This document shows, piece after piece, positions 44,478 to 52,752 of a stretch of 64,000 nucleotides of DNA. The notes under the pieces were generated by a model. It searched no databases and was not told the DNA's origin. It saw only the letters and a program-made list of their open reading frames with translations. Made by a program: the position numbers and the translations under genes. Numbering within the stretch: the first letter of the stretch is position 1; the number at the start of each line of letters is the position of its first letter. Source of the stretch: Metabacillus litoralis (lineage in GTDB: Bacteria; Bacillota; Bacilli; Bacillales; Bacillaceae); assembly GCF_003667825.1 (NCBI RefSeq), contig NZ_CP033043.1, forward strand, positions 4,782,501 to 4,846,500, given 5' to 3'.

Positions 44478-44840
44478 TTGGAATACATTAACTATATCGT
44501 CATTGCTCTTTTCGTATTTTTTATCCTGAACAGGATCATTCCTGCTAAAGGAGTAAAACATATCTCAACAACGGAACTTAAGAATGAATTAAAAGATAAA
44601 AATAAGCAGTTTGTTGATGTTAGAACTCCTGGTGAGTTTAAAGGGAATCGTATTAAAGAATTTAAAAATATTCCAATTCATGAACTGAGTCAGAAAGCTG
44701 AGAAGGAATTATCAAAAGACAAAGAAGTTATTGTGATTTGTCAAAGTGGTATGAGAGGTCAAAAGGCTAGTAAAACGTTGAAAAAATTAGGATTCACTAA
44801 TGTAACAAATGTAAAAGGCGGTTTGAGCGCTTGGAGATAA
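44478..44840 (+). CDS. Membrane-anchored single-domain rhodanese
   Basis: A 120-residue protein with one N-terminal membrane helix (about 3-18) and a rhodanese domain; the active-site loop is VICQSGMRGQKAS (Cys about 90). It transfers sulfane sulfur, placed at the membrane. TTG start after GGGAGGA. Confidence 0.85.
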   Translation: MEYINYIVIALFVFFILNRIIPAKGVKHISTTELKNELKDKNKQFVDVRTPGEFKGNRIKEFKNIPIHELSQKAEKELSKDKEVIVICQSGMRGQKASKTLKKLGFTNVTNVKGGLSAWR

Positions 44841-44855
44841 AAGGAGGCTATTAAT

Positions 44856-45152
44856 ATGAAACAATTTACTGCAAAAGAAGTAGAAAACATGCTAACTCAA
44901 GGTAGGAGTGTAAACATTGTTGATGTGAGAGAAGTAGAAGAAGTACAAGCAGGGAAAATCCCGTGCGCATTTCATATTCCACTAGGCTTATTAGAATTTC
45001 GTATGAATGAGCTTGATAAGTCAAAAGAGTATATATTGGTTTGTCGCTCAGGTGGAAGAAGTGGTCGTGCCTATCAGTTCTTAGAAAACCAAGGTTTTAA
45101 TGTGATTAATATGACCGGTGGAATGCTTGATTGGGAAGGCGAAACAAACTAA
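44856..45152 (+). CDS. Single-domain rhodanese
   Basis: A 98-residue cytoplasmic sulfurtransferase with VDVREVEEVQAGKI and the active loop LVCRSGGRSGRA (Cys about 69). AAAGGAGG precedes the ATG, 15 bases after the previous stop. Confidence 0.88.
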   Translation: MKQFTAKEVENMLTQGRSVNIVDVREVEEVQAGKIPCAFHIPLGLLEFRMNELDKSKEYILVCRSGGRSGRAYQFLENQGFNVINMTGGMLDWEGETN

Positions 45153-45170
45153 TTTTTTTATCGGAAAACA

Positions 45171-45184
45171 TACCCTGGTGGGTA
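45171..45184. promoter_or_regulatory. CstR-type operator before the TusA-rhodanese fusion gene
   Basis: TACCC-tggt-GGGTA, a perfect inverted repeat placed directly before GAGGAGG. Confidence 0.72.
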
Positions 45185-45202
45185 CGAGGAGGAAGTTTAT
45201 AT

Positions 45203-45778
45203 ATGAACTCATTAAAAACCGATTTAATGGTAGATGCAAAAGGATTAGCATGTCCAATGCCAATAGTAAGAACAAAGAAAGCAATGAATGAACTCGAAGC
45301 AGGACAGGTTTTAGAGGTTCAAGCCACGGATAAAGGATCAAAGGCTGATATCCAAGCATGGGCAAAAAGCTCGGGACATCAATATCTTGGTACACTAGAA
45401 GAAGCAGATGTGTTAATGCATTATCTGCGTAAAGCTTCAAATGATGAAACGATCGAAAAAAAACATCCACATGTAACAAGTAATGAAGAACTAGAGCAAA
45501 AGCTGGAAGCAAGAAAAAACATTGTTGTGTTAGATGTAAGAGAATCTGCTGAATATGCATTTAGCCATATTCCAAACGCAATCTCTATTCCGTTAGGTGA
45601 ATTAGATGAGCGTGTAAGTGAATTAGATAAAGAGGATGAAATTTATGTAGTGTGCCGAACTGGTAGCCGAAGTGATCTCGCGTCTCAAAAATTAACTGAA
45701 AAAGGTTTCGAAAAGGTTAACAATGTTGTACCAGGTATGAATGAGTGGTCTGGGATAACATCCAATTTAACTAGGTAA
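45203..45778 (+). CDS. TusA-rhodanese fusion sulfurtransferase (CstA-like)
   Basis: A 191-residue two-domain protein. TusA domain first (about 8-80, DAKGLACPMPIVRTKKAM), then rhodanese (about 95-190, VLDVRESAEYAFSHIPNA, active loop VVCRTGSRSDLAS). As I recall, S. aureus CstA has the same two functions with the rhodanese first, so the order here seems reversed. It should collect persulfide sulfur and pass it to the persulfide dioxygenase encoded next. ATG 45203 follows GAGGAGGAAG; an upstream in-frame start at 45131 overlaps the previous gene and operator. Confidence 0.85.
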   Translation: MNSLKTDLMVDAKGLACPMPIVRTKKAMNELEAGQVLEVQATDKGSKADIQAWAKSSGHQYLGTLEEADVLMHYLRKASNDETIEKKHPHVTSNEELEQKLEARKNIVVLDVRESAEYAFSHIPNAISIPLGELDERVSELDKEDEIYVVCRTGSRSDLASQKLTEKGFEKVNNVVPGMNEWSGITSNLTR

Positions 45779-45861
45779 TGTATCTGGTTAAATAGTTGGA
45801 TAATTACTTGATTTCGCAAAAAATTGAGCTTTGATTACAAATTTTATATTAATTAGTAAAA

Positions 45862-45995
45862 TGGAGCAGAAGACACTTGACTCCTGCGGGAGGTAGAGGA
45901 AAGGGCGAGACCCCGCAGGCAAAGCCGAGGAGGCTCGACTTCCTCCCCGGCGAATCTTGTGTCTGGAGCGCAATGGAACGAACAGGTTCTACGCT
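45862..45995. repeat. Bacillaceae-type structured intergenic repeat
   Basis: This block is GC-rich compared with its flanks and contains GACTCCTGCGGGAG, GCGAGACCCCGCAGG, GAGGAGGCTCG and GTGTCTGGAGCGCAATGG, pieces of a dispersed non-coding repeat I know from many Bacillus genomes. Arms such as CTGCGGG/CCCGCAG and GAGCCTCC-type dyads pair to a multi-stem fold. It has no ORF. It splits the sulfur cluster between the TusA-rhodanese gene and the dioxygenase gene. Confidence 0.75.
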
Positions 45996-46030
45996 TGACT
46001 ATATTTGATATATTTTTTTGAATTTTAATA

Positions 46031-46044
46031 TACCATAGGGGGTA
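46031..46044. promoter_or_regulatory. CstR-type operator before the persulfide dioxygenase gene
   Basis: TACCA-tagg-GGGTA, one mismatch, 8 bases before the ATG and overlapping the G-rich ribosome binding site, like the 43922 copy. Confidence 0.6.
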
Positions 46045-46051
46045 GTAAGAT

Positions 46052-47179
46052 ATGACAGTAAAAGCGATGAATTCAAAAGAAGTAACAAAAAAGATTTTTA
46101 ACAAAGAAGAATTATTTATTTTCGATGTTCGTAATGAAGGAGATTTTCAAGATTGGAAAATAGAAGGAGAAAACTTTGTTTACCTAAACATCCCATATTT
46201 TGAGTTACTAGATGGTGTTGAAGAAATTTTAGATAGCTTTCCTTCTGATAAAGAAGTATTAGTGGTGTGTGCGAAAGAAGGCTCTTCTATTATGGTGGCA
46301 GAAATGCTTTCAGAACAAGGTTTAGATGTTTCTTACTTAGCAGGCGGTATGAAGGCTTGGAGTGAACACTTAGAGCCAGTGAAAATTGGCGATCTAAGAG
46401 ATGGTGGGGAGATTTATCAATTTGTTCGCATTGGAAAAGGTTGCTTATCTTATATGATTATTTCAAATGGAGAAGCAGCAATAATTGATTCAACTAGAAT
46501 GACTTCTACTTATCTAAGCTTTGCACACAAGATTGGCGCATCTATTACTCATGTATTTGAGACACACCTTCATGCTGATCATATTTCAGGTGGTAGAGTG
46601 ATTGCTGAGAACACTGGTGCAACATATTGGTTACCACCAAAGGATGCAACTGAGGTAACATTCGATTATAGTCCACTAGAAGGTGGTAATACAGTCCAAA
46701 TTGGAAACACAGCTATTGATATTCATGCAATATATTCACCAGGCCATACAATTGGCTCAACATCATTTGTTGTTGACTCATCATACCTATTATCAGGAGA
46801 TATTCTCTTTATCGATTCGATTGGAAGACCAGATTTAGCGGGAATGGCTGAAGATTGGGTAGCTGATTTAAGAGAAAGTTTATATTCACGTTATCGTGAA
46901 CTTTCAGAGGACCTAATTGTATTACCAGCTCACTTTATGATTATTGATGAGTTGAATGATGATGGAAGTGTAGCAAAAAGATTAGGAACTTTGTTTGCAG
47001 AAAATTATGGTTTAAACATTAAAGATGAAAATGAATTTAGAGAACTTGTTACAGAAAACTTACCACCACAACCAAATGCATATCAAGAAATTCGTGAAAC
47101 AAATATGGGGAAAATCACTCCAGATGAAGAAACGCAACGAGAAATGGAAATCGGACCTAATCGCTGTGCGGTTAGATAA
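46052..47179 (+). CDS. Rhodanese-persulfide dioxygenase fusion (CstB/ETHE1-type)
   Basis: A 375-residue protein. Rhodanese domain at about 5-105 (active loop VVCAKEGSS), then a metallo-beta-lactamase-fold dioxygenase (about 115-355) with the metal motif [11 protein letters not shown], His in [24 protein letters not shown] and final His in LPAHF. It oxidises persulfide to sulfite or thiosulfate in this pathway. In S. aureus CstB the dioxygenase comes first; here the rhodanese domain is N-terminal. The exporter gene follows. Confidence 0.88.
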   Translation: MTVKAMNSKEVTKKIFNKEELFIFDVRNEGDFQDWKIEGENFVYLNIPYFELLDGVEEILDSFPSDKEVLVVCAKEGSSIMVAEMLSEQGLDVSYLAGGMKAWSEHLEPVKIGDLRDGGEIYQFVRIGKGCLSYMIISNGEAAIIDSTRMTSTYLSFAHKIGASITHVFETHLHADHISGGRVIAENTGATYWLPPKDATEVTFDYSPLEGGNTVQIGNTAIDIHAIYSPGHTIGSTSFVVDSSYLLSGDILFIDSIGRPDLAGMAEDWVADLRESLYSRYRELSEDLIVLPAHFMIIDELNDDGSVAKRLGTLFAENYGLNIKDENEFRELVTENLPPQPNAYQEIRETNMGKITPDEETQREMEIGPNRCAVR

Positions 47180-47201
47180 TTTAAACGGTATGAATATATA
47201 G

Positions 47202-47230
47202 AGGGAACCTATTGTAAGGTTCCCTTTTCT
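47202..47230 (+). terminator. Hairpin between dioxygenase and exporter genes
   Basis: A perfect 9-bp stem AGGGAACCT/AGGTTCCCT followed by TTTCT. Probably a partial terminator inside the operon. Confidence 0.7.
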
Positions 47231-47248
47231 AAATGGGAGGAAACAAAC

Positions 47249-48025
47249 ATGGATATGGCTTTTATTATAACGGTCTTTATTATTGGATTTGTAGGCTCAT
47301 ATATTTCAGGTATGCTAGGAATTGGTGGTTCTATTATTAAATATCCAATGCTATTATATATTCCACCTTTATTCGGTTTAGCTGCATTTAGTGCTCATGA
47401 AGTTTCAGGTATTAGTGCTGTTCAAGTATTTTTTGCAACAATTGGTGGTGTGTGGGCATACCGTAAAGGTGGGTATTTAAACAAAGCACTCATTATCTAT
47501 ATGGGAGTAAGTATTCTAGTAGGTAGTTTTATAGGTGGTTATGGATCAAAATTAATGTCAGATGATGGCATTAATCTTATATACGGTATATTAGCTTTAA
47601 TCGCAGCCGTGATGATGTTTATACCTAAAAAGGGAATTGACGAAATTCCATTGGATCAAGTGAAATTTAACAAGTGGCTTGCAGCTATCCTAGCTTTAAT
47701 CGTTGGTGTTGGAGCGGGAATTGTGGGGGCTGCAGGAGCATTTTTATTAGTGCCAATTATGCTAGTAGTCCTAAAAATTCCAACTCGAATGACGATTGCT
47801 TCCTCTCTTGCCATTACTTTTATTTCTTCGATTGGAGCAACTGTAGGAAAAATGACAACTGGGCAAGTAGAGTATGGTTCAGCCGCTATTATGGTTGTTG
47901 CAAGTTTAATTGCATCACCTTTAGGGGCAATGGTAGGGAAAAAGGTAAATACAAAAGTTCTACAAGTGATTTTAGCATTATTAATCTTTGCAACTGCTAT
48001 TAAAATTTGGATGGATATTATTTAA
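47249..48025 (+). CDS. TauE/SafE-family sulfite exporter
   Basis: A 258-residue membrane protein with seven to eight helices and the two TauE half motifs ([21 protein letters not shown] near 15-35; [17 protein letters not shown] near 153-169). It should remove the sulfite or thiosulfate made by the persulfide dioxygenase, as TauE does in the S. aureus cst operon. GGGAGGA precedes the ATG. Confidence 0.86.
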   Translation: MDMAFIITVFIIGFVGSYISGMLGIGGSIIKYPMLLYIPPLFGLAAFSAHEVSGISAVQVFFATIGGVWAYRKGGYLNKALIIYMGVSILVGSFIGGYGSKLMSDDGINLIYGILALIAAVMMFIPKKGIDEIPLDQVKFNKWLAAILALIVGVGAGIVGAAGAFLLVPIMLVVLKIPTRMTIASSLAITFISSIGATVGKMTTGQVEYGSAAIMVVASLIASPLGAMVGKKVNTKVLQVILALLIFATAIKIWMDII

Positions 48026-48047
48026 AAGTTAATTAGCTTATGTAGGT

Positions 48048-48078
48048 ATACGGTTCAAGGTATATTGGACCGTATTTA
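48048..48078 (+). terminator. Terminator of the sulfur cluster
   Basis: A 9-bp stem ATACGGTTC/GGACCGTAT (one G.U) followed by a short T-rich tail. Confidence 0.6.
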
Positions 48079-48102
48079 AAAGTACAACAAAGTTTTATAT
48101 TG

Positions 48103-48128
48103 AATATATAAGCGAATTATTATATATT
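48103..48128. promoter_or_regulatory. Candidate operator of the first arsR
   Basis: AATATATAA, 8 bases, TTATATATT is a perfect 9-bp dyad 32 bases before the arsR start. Long AT dyads at the arsR promoter are usual for ArsR repressors. Confidence 0.5.
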
Positions 48129-48159
48129 AATATGCGGATGAGGTTTAGGGGGGGAATGT

Positions 48160-48504
48160 GTGTTGGAAACTACAATAGAACTTGAGAAAACAGCATCAAT
48201 TCTGAAACTACTTGGTGATAAAACACGATTAACAATGGTGAAAATGTTAGATTCAAATGATTGCTGTGTTTGTGAGTTTGTTGCTATTTTTAATACTAGT
48301 CAGCCGGCTATTAGTCAACATCTACGAAAATTAAAAGATGCTAACATTGTGAAAGAGTCGAGAAGAGGTCAGTGGATTATTTATTCTTTGAATAAAGATA
48401 GTGACTATTATCCAGTCATTCAAAGCCTACTTCAACACCTTCCAAATCAAGATTATCGTATTAAAGAATTAGAAGATCAAGGACTACGGATCACATGTGA
48501 ATGA
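48160..48504 (+). CDS. arsR: Arsenic-responsive repressor ArsR (alpha-3 Cys type)
   Basis: A 114-residue winged-helix repressor with the metalloid motif DCCVCEFV at about 35-42 (the ELCVCDL-type site of classical ArsR) and the recognition region TSQPAISQHLRKLKDANIV. As(III) binding releases the operator and turns on arsB and arsC behind it. GTG 48160 (or TTG 48163) follows a G-run. Confidence 0.9.
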   Translation: MLETTIELEKTASILKLLGDKTRLTMVKMLDSNDCCVCEFVAIFNTSQPAISQHLRKLKDANIVKESRRGQWIIYSLNKDSDYYPVIQSLLQHLPNQDYRIKELEDQGLRITCE

Positions 48505-48518
48505 ATGGAGGGTAACGA

Positions 48519-49817
48519 ATGACATCAGTATTTCTCGCATCCATTATCTTTTTAATTACACTTACTCTAGTTATATGGCAGCCGAAAGGACTATCTATTG
48601 GGTGGTCTGCATGTGGTGGTGCTATTTTAGCTTTGCTAGTGGGTGTTGTGGATTTTAAAGATGTGTTGGATGTAACGTCTATTGTCTGGAATGCAACATT
48701 AGCGTTTATTGCAATCATCATTATTTCGCTAATATTAGATGAAATTGGTTTCTTTGAGTGGTCAGCTTTACATATGGCAAGAGCAGCTCGTGGAAACGGG
48801 ATAAAGATGTTTATTTATGTAAGTATATTAGGTGCGATTGTTGCAGCATTTTTTGCAAATGATGGTGCTGCCTTAATTTTGACACCAATTGTTCTTGCAA
48901 TGGTTAGAAATTTAAACTTTAGTGAAAAAATGGTCTTTCCATTTATCATCGCAAGTGGCTTTATTGCAGATACAACATCGCTTCCATTAGTCGTTAGTAA
49001 CTTAGTAAACATTGTTTCTGCTGACTTTTTTGGAATTGGGTTTGTTGAGTTTGCATCGCGAATGATTATTCCTAACTTTTTTTCATTAGGTGCAAGTATT
49101 TTAGTTCTATTTCTTTTTTTCCGGAAAAGTATTCCGAGACACTATGACTTATCACAATTAAAAAAACCTGCAGATGCCATTCGAGATGAAAAAATGTTCA
49201 AGTTATCTTGGATTGTGTTGGGTATATTACTTGTTGGATATTTCGCAAGTGAATTTATTGGAATTCCTGTATCTATTATTGCAGGTATAATAGCAATTTT
49301 CTTTTTACTTATGGCCAAAAGAAGTTCTGCGGTTAACACAAAAACTGTAATAAAAGGTGCCCCTTGGGCAATTGTGTTTTTCTCAATCGGCATGTATGTA
49401 GTGGTTTATAGTTTGCGAAATGTTGGATTAACCGATGTTCTAGCAAATTTAATTCAAGCAACAGCTGACCAGGGCTTATTTGCTGCAACAATAGGAATGG
49501 GCTTTATTGCTGCGGTATTATCCTCTATTATGAACAACATGCCTACGGTTATGATTGATGCCTTAGCCATCTCAGATACAAATACATCAGGTGTCATAAG
49601 GGAAGCACTTATCTATGCTAATGTCATTGGTTCTGACTTAGGCCCTAAGATTACACCGATTGGATCACTTGCTACTTTGTTATGGTTGCATGTTTTATCT
49701 TTAAAGGGTGTAAAAATCTCTTGGGGAACGTATTTTAAAACAGGAATACTCTTAACCATTCCAACATTGTTTATTACACTTGTTGGTTTATATATCTGGT
49801 TACTTATCATCCATTAA
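48519..49817 (+). CDS. arsB: Arsenite efflux permease ArsB
   Basis: A 432-residue membrane protein with about 12 helices of the ArsB/NhaD superfamily. Recognisable segments are [19 protein letters not shown] near 109, [21 protein letters not shown] (about 148) and the second-half [13 protein letters not shown] and [18 protein letters not shown]. It exports arsenite (or antimonite) by proton exchange. GGAGGG precedes the ATG. Confidence 0.92.
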   Translation: MTSVFLASIIFLITLTLVIWQPKGLSIGWSACGGAILALLVGVVDFKDVLDVTSIVWNATLAFIAIIIISLILDEIGFFEWSALHMARAARGNGIKMFIYVSILGAIVAAFFANDGAALILTPIVLAMVRNLNFSEKMVFPFIIASGFIADTTSLPLVVSNLVNIVSADFFGIGFVEFASRMIIPNFFSLGASILVLFLFFRKSIPRHYDLSQLKKPADAIRDEKMFKLSWIVLGILLVGYFASEFIGIPVSIIAGIIAIFFLLMAKRSSAVNTKTVIKGAPWAIVFFSIGMYVVVYSLRNVGLTDVLANLIQATADQGLFAATIGMGFIAAVLSSIMNNMPTVMIDALAISDTNTSGVIREALIYANVIGSDLGPKITPIGSLATLLWLHVLSLKGVKISWGTYFKTGILLTIPTLFITLVGLYIWLLIIH

Positions 49818-49841
49818 TATAGTTAAAAAGGAGCAACTATT

Positions 49842-50261
49842 ATGTCTAAAAAAACAATCTACTTCTTATGTACTGGAAATTCTTGCAGAAGCCAAATGGC
49901 AGAAGGCTGGGCAAAAAAACACTTAGGTGATGAATGGGAAGTAAAAAGTGCAGGTTTAGAAGCACATGGTTTAAATCCAAATGCTGTGAAAGCAATGAGT
50001 GAGGTTGGCATTGATATTTCAAATCAAACATCTGATGTGATCGATCCTGAAATTTTAAACAATGCTGATTTAGTTGTTACATTATGTGGTCATGCAGCAG
50101 ATAATTGTCCTGTAACTCCCTCGCACATTAAACGTGTACATTGGGGATTTGATGACCCAGCAAAGGCCGAGGGAACAGAGGAGGAGAAATGGGCATTCTT
50201 CCAGCGTGTTCGTGATGAAATAGATGAAAGAATTGAGAGATTTTCAAAAACTGGAGAATAA
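49842..50261 (+). CDS. arsC: Thioredoxin-coupled arsenate reductase ArsC
   Basis: A 139-residue enzyme of the low-molecular-weight phosphatase fold. The P-loop CTGNSCR begins at Cys10, and Cys82 and Cys89 ([10 protein letters not shown]) complete the catalytic triad at exactly the numbering known for the B. subtilis and S. aureus enzymes. It reduces arsenate to arsenite for ArsB. AAAGGAG precedes the ATG. Confidence 0.94.
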   Translation: MSKKTIYFLCTGNSCRSQMAEGWAKKHLGDEWEVKSAGLEAHGLNPNAVKAMSEVGIDISNQTSDVIDPEILNNADLVVTLCGHAADNCPVTPSHIKRVHWGFDDPAKAEGTEEEKWAFFQRVRDEIDERIERFSKTGE

Positions 50262-50267
50262 TAACAA

Positions 50268-50300
50268 AGAAAAAGCCGTGAGATATTCTCGGCTTTTTCT
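50268..50300. terminator. Bidirectional terminator between the two ars operons
   Basis: AGAAAAAGCCG pairs with CGGCTTTTTCT (11 bp), with A5 and T5 tracts inside the stem, serving both converging operons. Confidence 0.9.
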
Positions 50301-50309
50301 TATAGCTTA

Positions 50310-50705
50310 TTAACCACAACAAGTTTGAATAGTGTCTACTTCAGTATCTTCTTTCGTTAAGAAAAACTCCCATTCGTGTCCATCAGGATCAGTAATCCAA
50401 AATTTATCTTGCCTTGCATAACAGCATGTTGTATCGCTCTCACTCCGCGAGAAAAACCCCTCCTTTTCTAGCCTTTCTTTATGCTTATTTAACTCATCTT
50501 TACTGAATATTTGAAACCCAAAATGATTTATATGGTTACCCTCAACATGTTCTACTGGTCGTAACGTAAAGTTTAACCCAGGATCTTCCAATAAAAACTT
50601 CACATAATCTTGTTTTACCTTTACAGGTTTTGTACCAAATAGCTTCGAATAAAAGCTAAGGGAAGCATCTAATTTTGTTACATTTAAACCAATATGAATG
50701 TTCAT
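50310..50705 (-). CDS. arsI: ArsI/CadI-family vicinal oxygen chelate protein, probable organoarsenical C-As lyase
   Basis: A 131-residue glyoxalase-fold protein. His4, His61 and Glu113 are the probable Fe(II) ligands, and the pair Cys94-Cys95 in DTTCCYARQDKFWITDPDG is the organoarsenical-binding site of ArsI. ArsI splits trivalent methyl- or aryl-arsenicals. CadI-type heavy-metal proteins share the fold, but the CC pair and operon context favour ArsI. It is last in a minus-strand operon after arsR2 and a small Cys-rich gene, and has a further Cys pair at its end (TCCG). Confidence 0.85.
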   Translation of the reverse strand: MNIHIGLNVTKLDASLSFYSKLFGTKPVKVKQDYVKFLLEDPGLNFTLRPVEHVEGNHINHFGFQIFSKDELNKHKERLEKEGFFSRSESDTTCCYARQDKFWITDPDGHEWEFFLTKEDTEVDTIQTCCG

Positions 50706-50739
50706 TTAAATCCTCCTAAGGCTGTATTTTATAAAAAGG

Positions 50740-50904
50740 TTAGCAACAAGCTGATGGACAACAAGTAGGCATTTCAAATGATTTAGTCTTTAAAAGGTCA
50801 TTATTTGTTTTTCTTTTACGCCTCTTGGGGATATTATCCTTATTTAGGTTCATTTCGTTTTGTTTGAATTTTGAAAGCATATAAATTTCATAATCATTAA
50901 ACAT
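50740..50904 (-). CDS. 54-residue Lys/Asn-rich protein with Cys-rich tail, in the arsI operon
   Basis: This small gene has a perfect TAAGGAGGAG site 8 bases before its ATG and encodes 54 residues: an acidic start (MFNDYEIYMLSKFKQ), a basic middle (PKRRKRKTN) and a terminal PTCCPSACC with four Cys. It lies between arsR2 and arsI, 34 bases before arsI, and is preceded by its own copy of the 16-bp ArsR-like operator. A role in binding As(III) or delivering it is likely but unproven. I do not recognise a named family. Confidence 0.75.
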   Translation of the reverse strand: MFNDYEIYMLSKFKQNEMNLNKDNIPKRRKRKTNNDLLKTKSFEMPTCCPSACC

Positions 50905-50940
50905 ATTACTCCTCCTTAAACAAAATAATTTGATCTATTT

Positions 50941-50956
50941 ATCAAAAAAAATTGAT
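50941..50956. promoter_or_regulatory. Internal copy of the 16-bp ArsR2 operator
   Basis: ATCAA-A6-TTGAT, identical to both copies upstream of arsR2. It lies between arsR2 and the small Cys-tailed gene and suggests a second regulated promoter there. Confidence 0.7.
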
Positions 50957-50976
50957 TTATATGACAAAAATTTTTA

Positions 50977-51300
50977 TCAGCATGTGGGTCTGAATAGACA
51001 ACATAGCTCTGCTGATAAAAGGTGGTTCACTTCATCGAGATTGAGCTTGTAAAAATTAAATGTACCTCTTGTATCTTTTAAGATGAGGTTAGCATCTAAA
51101 AGTATTTTTAAATGATACGACAGCTTTGATTGTGTCATATCTACCATTGGTGCGAGATCATTAACGTTAATTTCACCTTTTTGTGTAAGAAGGTTCATGA
51201 TTTGTAGTCTCTTTTTATCAGCAATTGCTTTAAATTTTCCCTCGTACATTTCAAAGGTTTTTTCTAAAGAAACATCTTGTATGTTGATTTCTTCTTTCAT
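50977..51300 (-). CDS. arsR: Second ArsR-family repressor with C-terminal Cys triad
   Basis: A 107-residue winged-helix repressor. It lacks the CVC site of the first ArsR; instead its tail has ELCCLFRPTC, i.e. C-C-x5-C, the same spacing as the As(III) site Cys95-Cys96-Cys102 of Acidithiobacillus ferrooxidans ArsR. The recognition region is MTQSKLSYHLKILLDANLI. So the two ars operons respond through independently evolved metalloid sites. Confidence 0.85.
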   Translation of the reverse strand: MKEEINIQDVSLEKTFEMYEGKFKAIADKKRLQIMNLLTQKGEINVNDLAPMVDMTQSKLSYHLKILLDANLILKDTRGTFNFYKLNLDEVNHLLSAELCCLFRPTC

Positions 51301-51317
51301 GGAAACACCTTTTCTTC

Positions 51318-51392
51318 ATCAATTTTTTTTGATATTTCAACTATATATCCAAAATTTACATTTGTCAATCATATTAATCAAAAAAAATTGAT
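51318..51392. promoter_or_regulatory. Two 16-bp operators upstream of arsR2
   Basis: ATCAA-T6-TTGAT-type dyads: on the plus strand ATCAATTTTTTTTGAT (51318-51333) and ATCAAAAAAAATTGAT (51377-51392); they are each other's reverse complements and match the internal copy at 50941. The gap 51393-51613 shows no gene. Confidence 0.75.
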
Positions 51393-51628
51393 ATTTATAT
51401 TCTACCCATTTTAGTGGTTTTTGTAATGGTTCATTGTCAGGACGAATAAGTTGATAAAGTGAAAAAGATGTTATGGGATCAATTTGCATTAGGAGTTGTT
51501 TCGCTAGATACATAGAGAATATAAAATGATTTCCTCAAGTTACCTACAATTTTTTTATCTGCCTGTCTCTGTTTATTATGAACATGTTAAAATTAGCATG
51601 GAACGTAGACTAAATGGAGGCAAATAAT

Positions 51629-52114
51629 ATGAAAAGATATAACAAATTAATCATGATGTTTTTAATAGGAAGCCTTATAACAGGATGTTCAGACACTGAC
51701 CAAGAAGAGAATCATGAAGATCATGAACAACATAGCACAATTTCTGATATTCGCGAGGAAACAGCAAGTATAGATGTTTTACCAGCATTTTTAGCTGATA
51801 AACCAGAGGATATGCAAACGATCTACAAAGCTTCAGCAGCACATCGAGAATTATTGGAAAACATTCCTTGTTACTGTGGATGTGGCGAAACAGCAAATCA
51901 TAAAAATAACTATGATTGTTTTGTGTTTGAAAATAGGGAAGATGGCACTATCGTTTGGGACGATCATGGAACAAAGTGTGGTGTGTGTCTAGAAATAGCG
52001 GCTCAATCCATTGTTGATTATCAAAATGGAAAAACAGTGAAAGAGATACGATCAAAAATTGATAACATGTATAAAGAAGGATACGCTAAGCCGACTCCAA
52101 CACCTGAAGTATGA
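51629..52114 (+). CDS. PCYCGC-motif lipoprotein
   Basis: A 161-residue lipoprotein: signal peptide with lipobox LITGC (Cys about 20), an acidic, His-rich region (NHEDHEQHS), then a domain with PCYCGCGETANHKNNYDCF and KCGVCLEIA, typical of the PCYCGC family in Bacillus. The six Cys and His suggest metal or redox function. ATG 51629 follows TGGAGG by 8 bases. It has no clear operon partner. Confidence 0.8.
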   Translation: MKRYNKLIMMFLIGSLITGCSDTDQEENHEDHEQHSTISDIREETASIDVLPAFLADKPEDMQTIYKASAAHRELLENIPCYCGCGETANHKNNYDCFVFENREDGTIVWDDHGTKCGVCLEIAAQSIVDYQNGKTVKEIRSKIDNMYKEGYAKPTPTPEV

Positions 52115-52188
52115 TTGAATTTTTGGCTACAAAGGAATGTTTCTCTTCCTTTCTCTCATATACTCTAAGAAGGTGAGGAGGGAGTAAT

Positions 52189-52698
52189 ATGAGAATACCT
52201 GCGGCTGATCTGGGCTTGATGGCCCAACATTTAGCTACACACGAGGGTGTTATCCATCAATTCAAACAGGATTATATGATTGTACAAAATCCATCACTAA
52301 AAAAGGTGCTCCATACATCTATTACTGTTATGAGAAGTCATGTTCGTGCCATGCTTGCTCTTATTGACCCTAATCAACCGGGGCCGATGCATCTTCCAGA
52401 TCTTCATGAGCAGCAGATGAGTTTTGGGCCGGTAACATTAACGGAAGAGGAAAAGAAAATTGCTCTAAAGGCTAGATCAACTTCTAAATCTATGGCTAAT
52501 AATAATTTTAGTTCTGCCCTTATGATGAAAAAAGCAAATGCAAGACAAACACATATAGAGATGGCTCTTCAGCAATCAAAGCTACAAGGGATGTACGATT
52601 CAATTATTCAACAAGCAGGTGGAGAGTTTACTCCGAAAGCGACAAGCAAGGAGCAGCTTCTAACTGTGCAGAACTATTTACATGTATTGAATGAGTAA
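52189..52698 (+). CDS. Helical conserved protein, possibly CotF/ferritin-like
   Basis: A 169-residue mainly helical protein without signal peptide. The first ~65 residues (LGLMAQHLATHEGVIHQFK, HTSITVMRSHVRAMLALID) resemble the bundle found in small spore coat proteins of the CotF type; the C-terminal half is also helical (MMKKANARQTHIEMALQQSK). I cannot name it with certainty. GAGGAGGGAG precedes the ATG. Confidence 0.55.
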   Translation: MRIPAADLGLMAQHLATHEGVIHQFKQDYMIVQNPSLKKVLHTSITVMRSHVRAMLALIDPNQPGPMHLPDLHEQQMSFGPVTLTEEEKKIALKARSTSKSMANNNFSSALMMKKANARQTHIEMALQQSKLQGMYDSIIQQAGGEFTPKATSKEQLLTVQNYLHVLNE

Positions 52699-52706
52699 AC
52701 GTTACG

Positions 52707-52746
52707 TAAAAGAGCTAACAAGGCTTTGATCTTGTTAGCTCTTTTA
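52707..52746. terminator. Bidirectional terminator
   Basis: A perfect 16-bp stem (52707-52722 with 52731-52746), 8-nt loop, with AAAAGAGC/GCTCTTTT base. It serves both the helical-protein gene and the convergent HAD gene. Confidence 0.92.
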
Positions 52747-52752
52747 TGTTAT

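Noticed and set aside
45862..45995. Insertion sequence remnant
   Set aside because: No transposase fragment, no target duplication seen; the motifs match a dispersed structured Bacillaceae repeat.
45853..46104. Minus-strand ORF over the intergenic repeat
   Set aside because: GC-rich repeat element; the ORF runs into the dioxygenase gene and operator without a site.
52189..52698. Confident CotF assignment
   Set aside because: Only the helical pattern fits; no diagnostic motif, so left as conserved helical protein.
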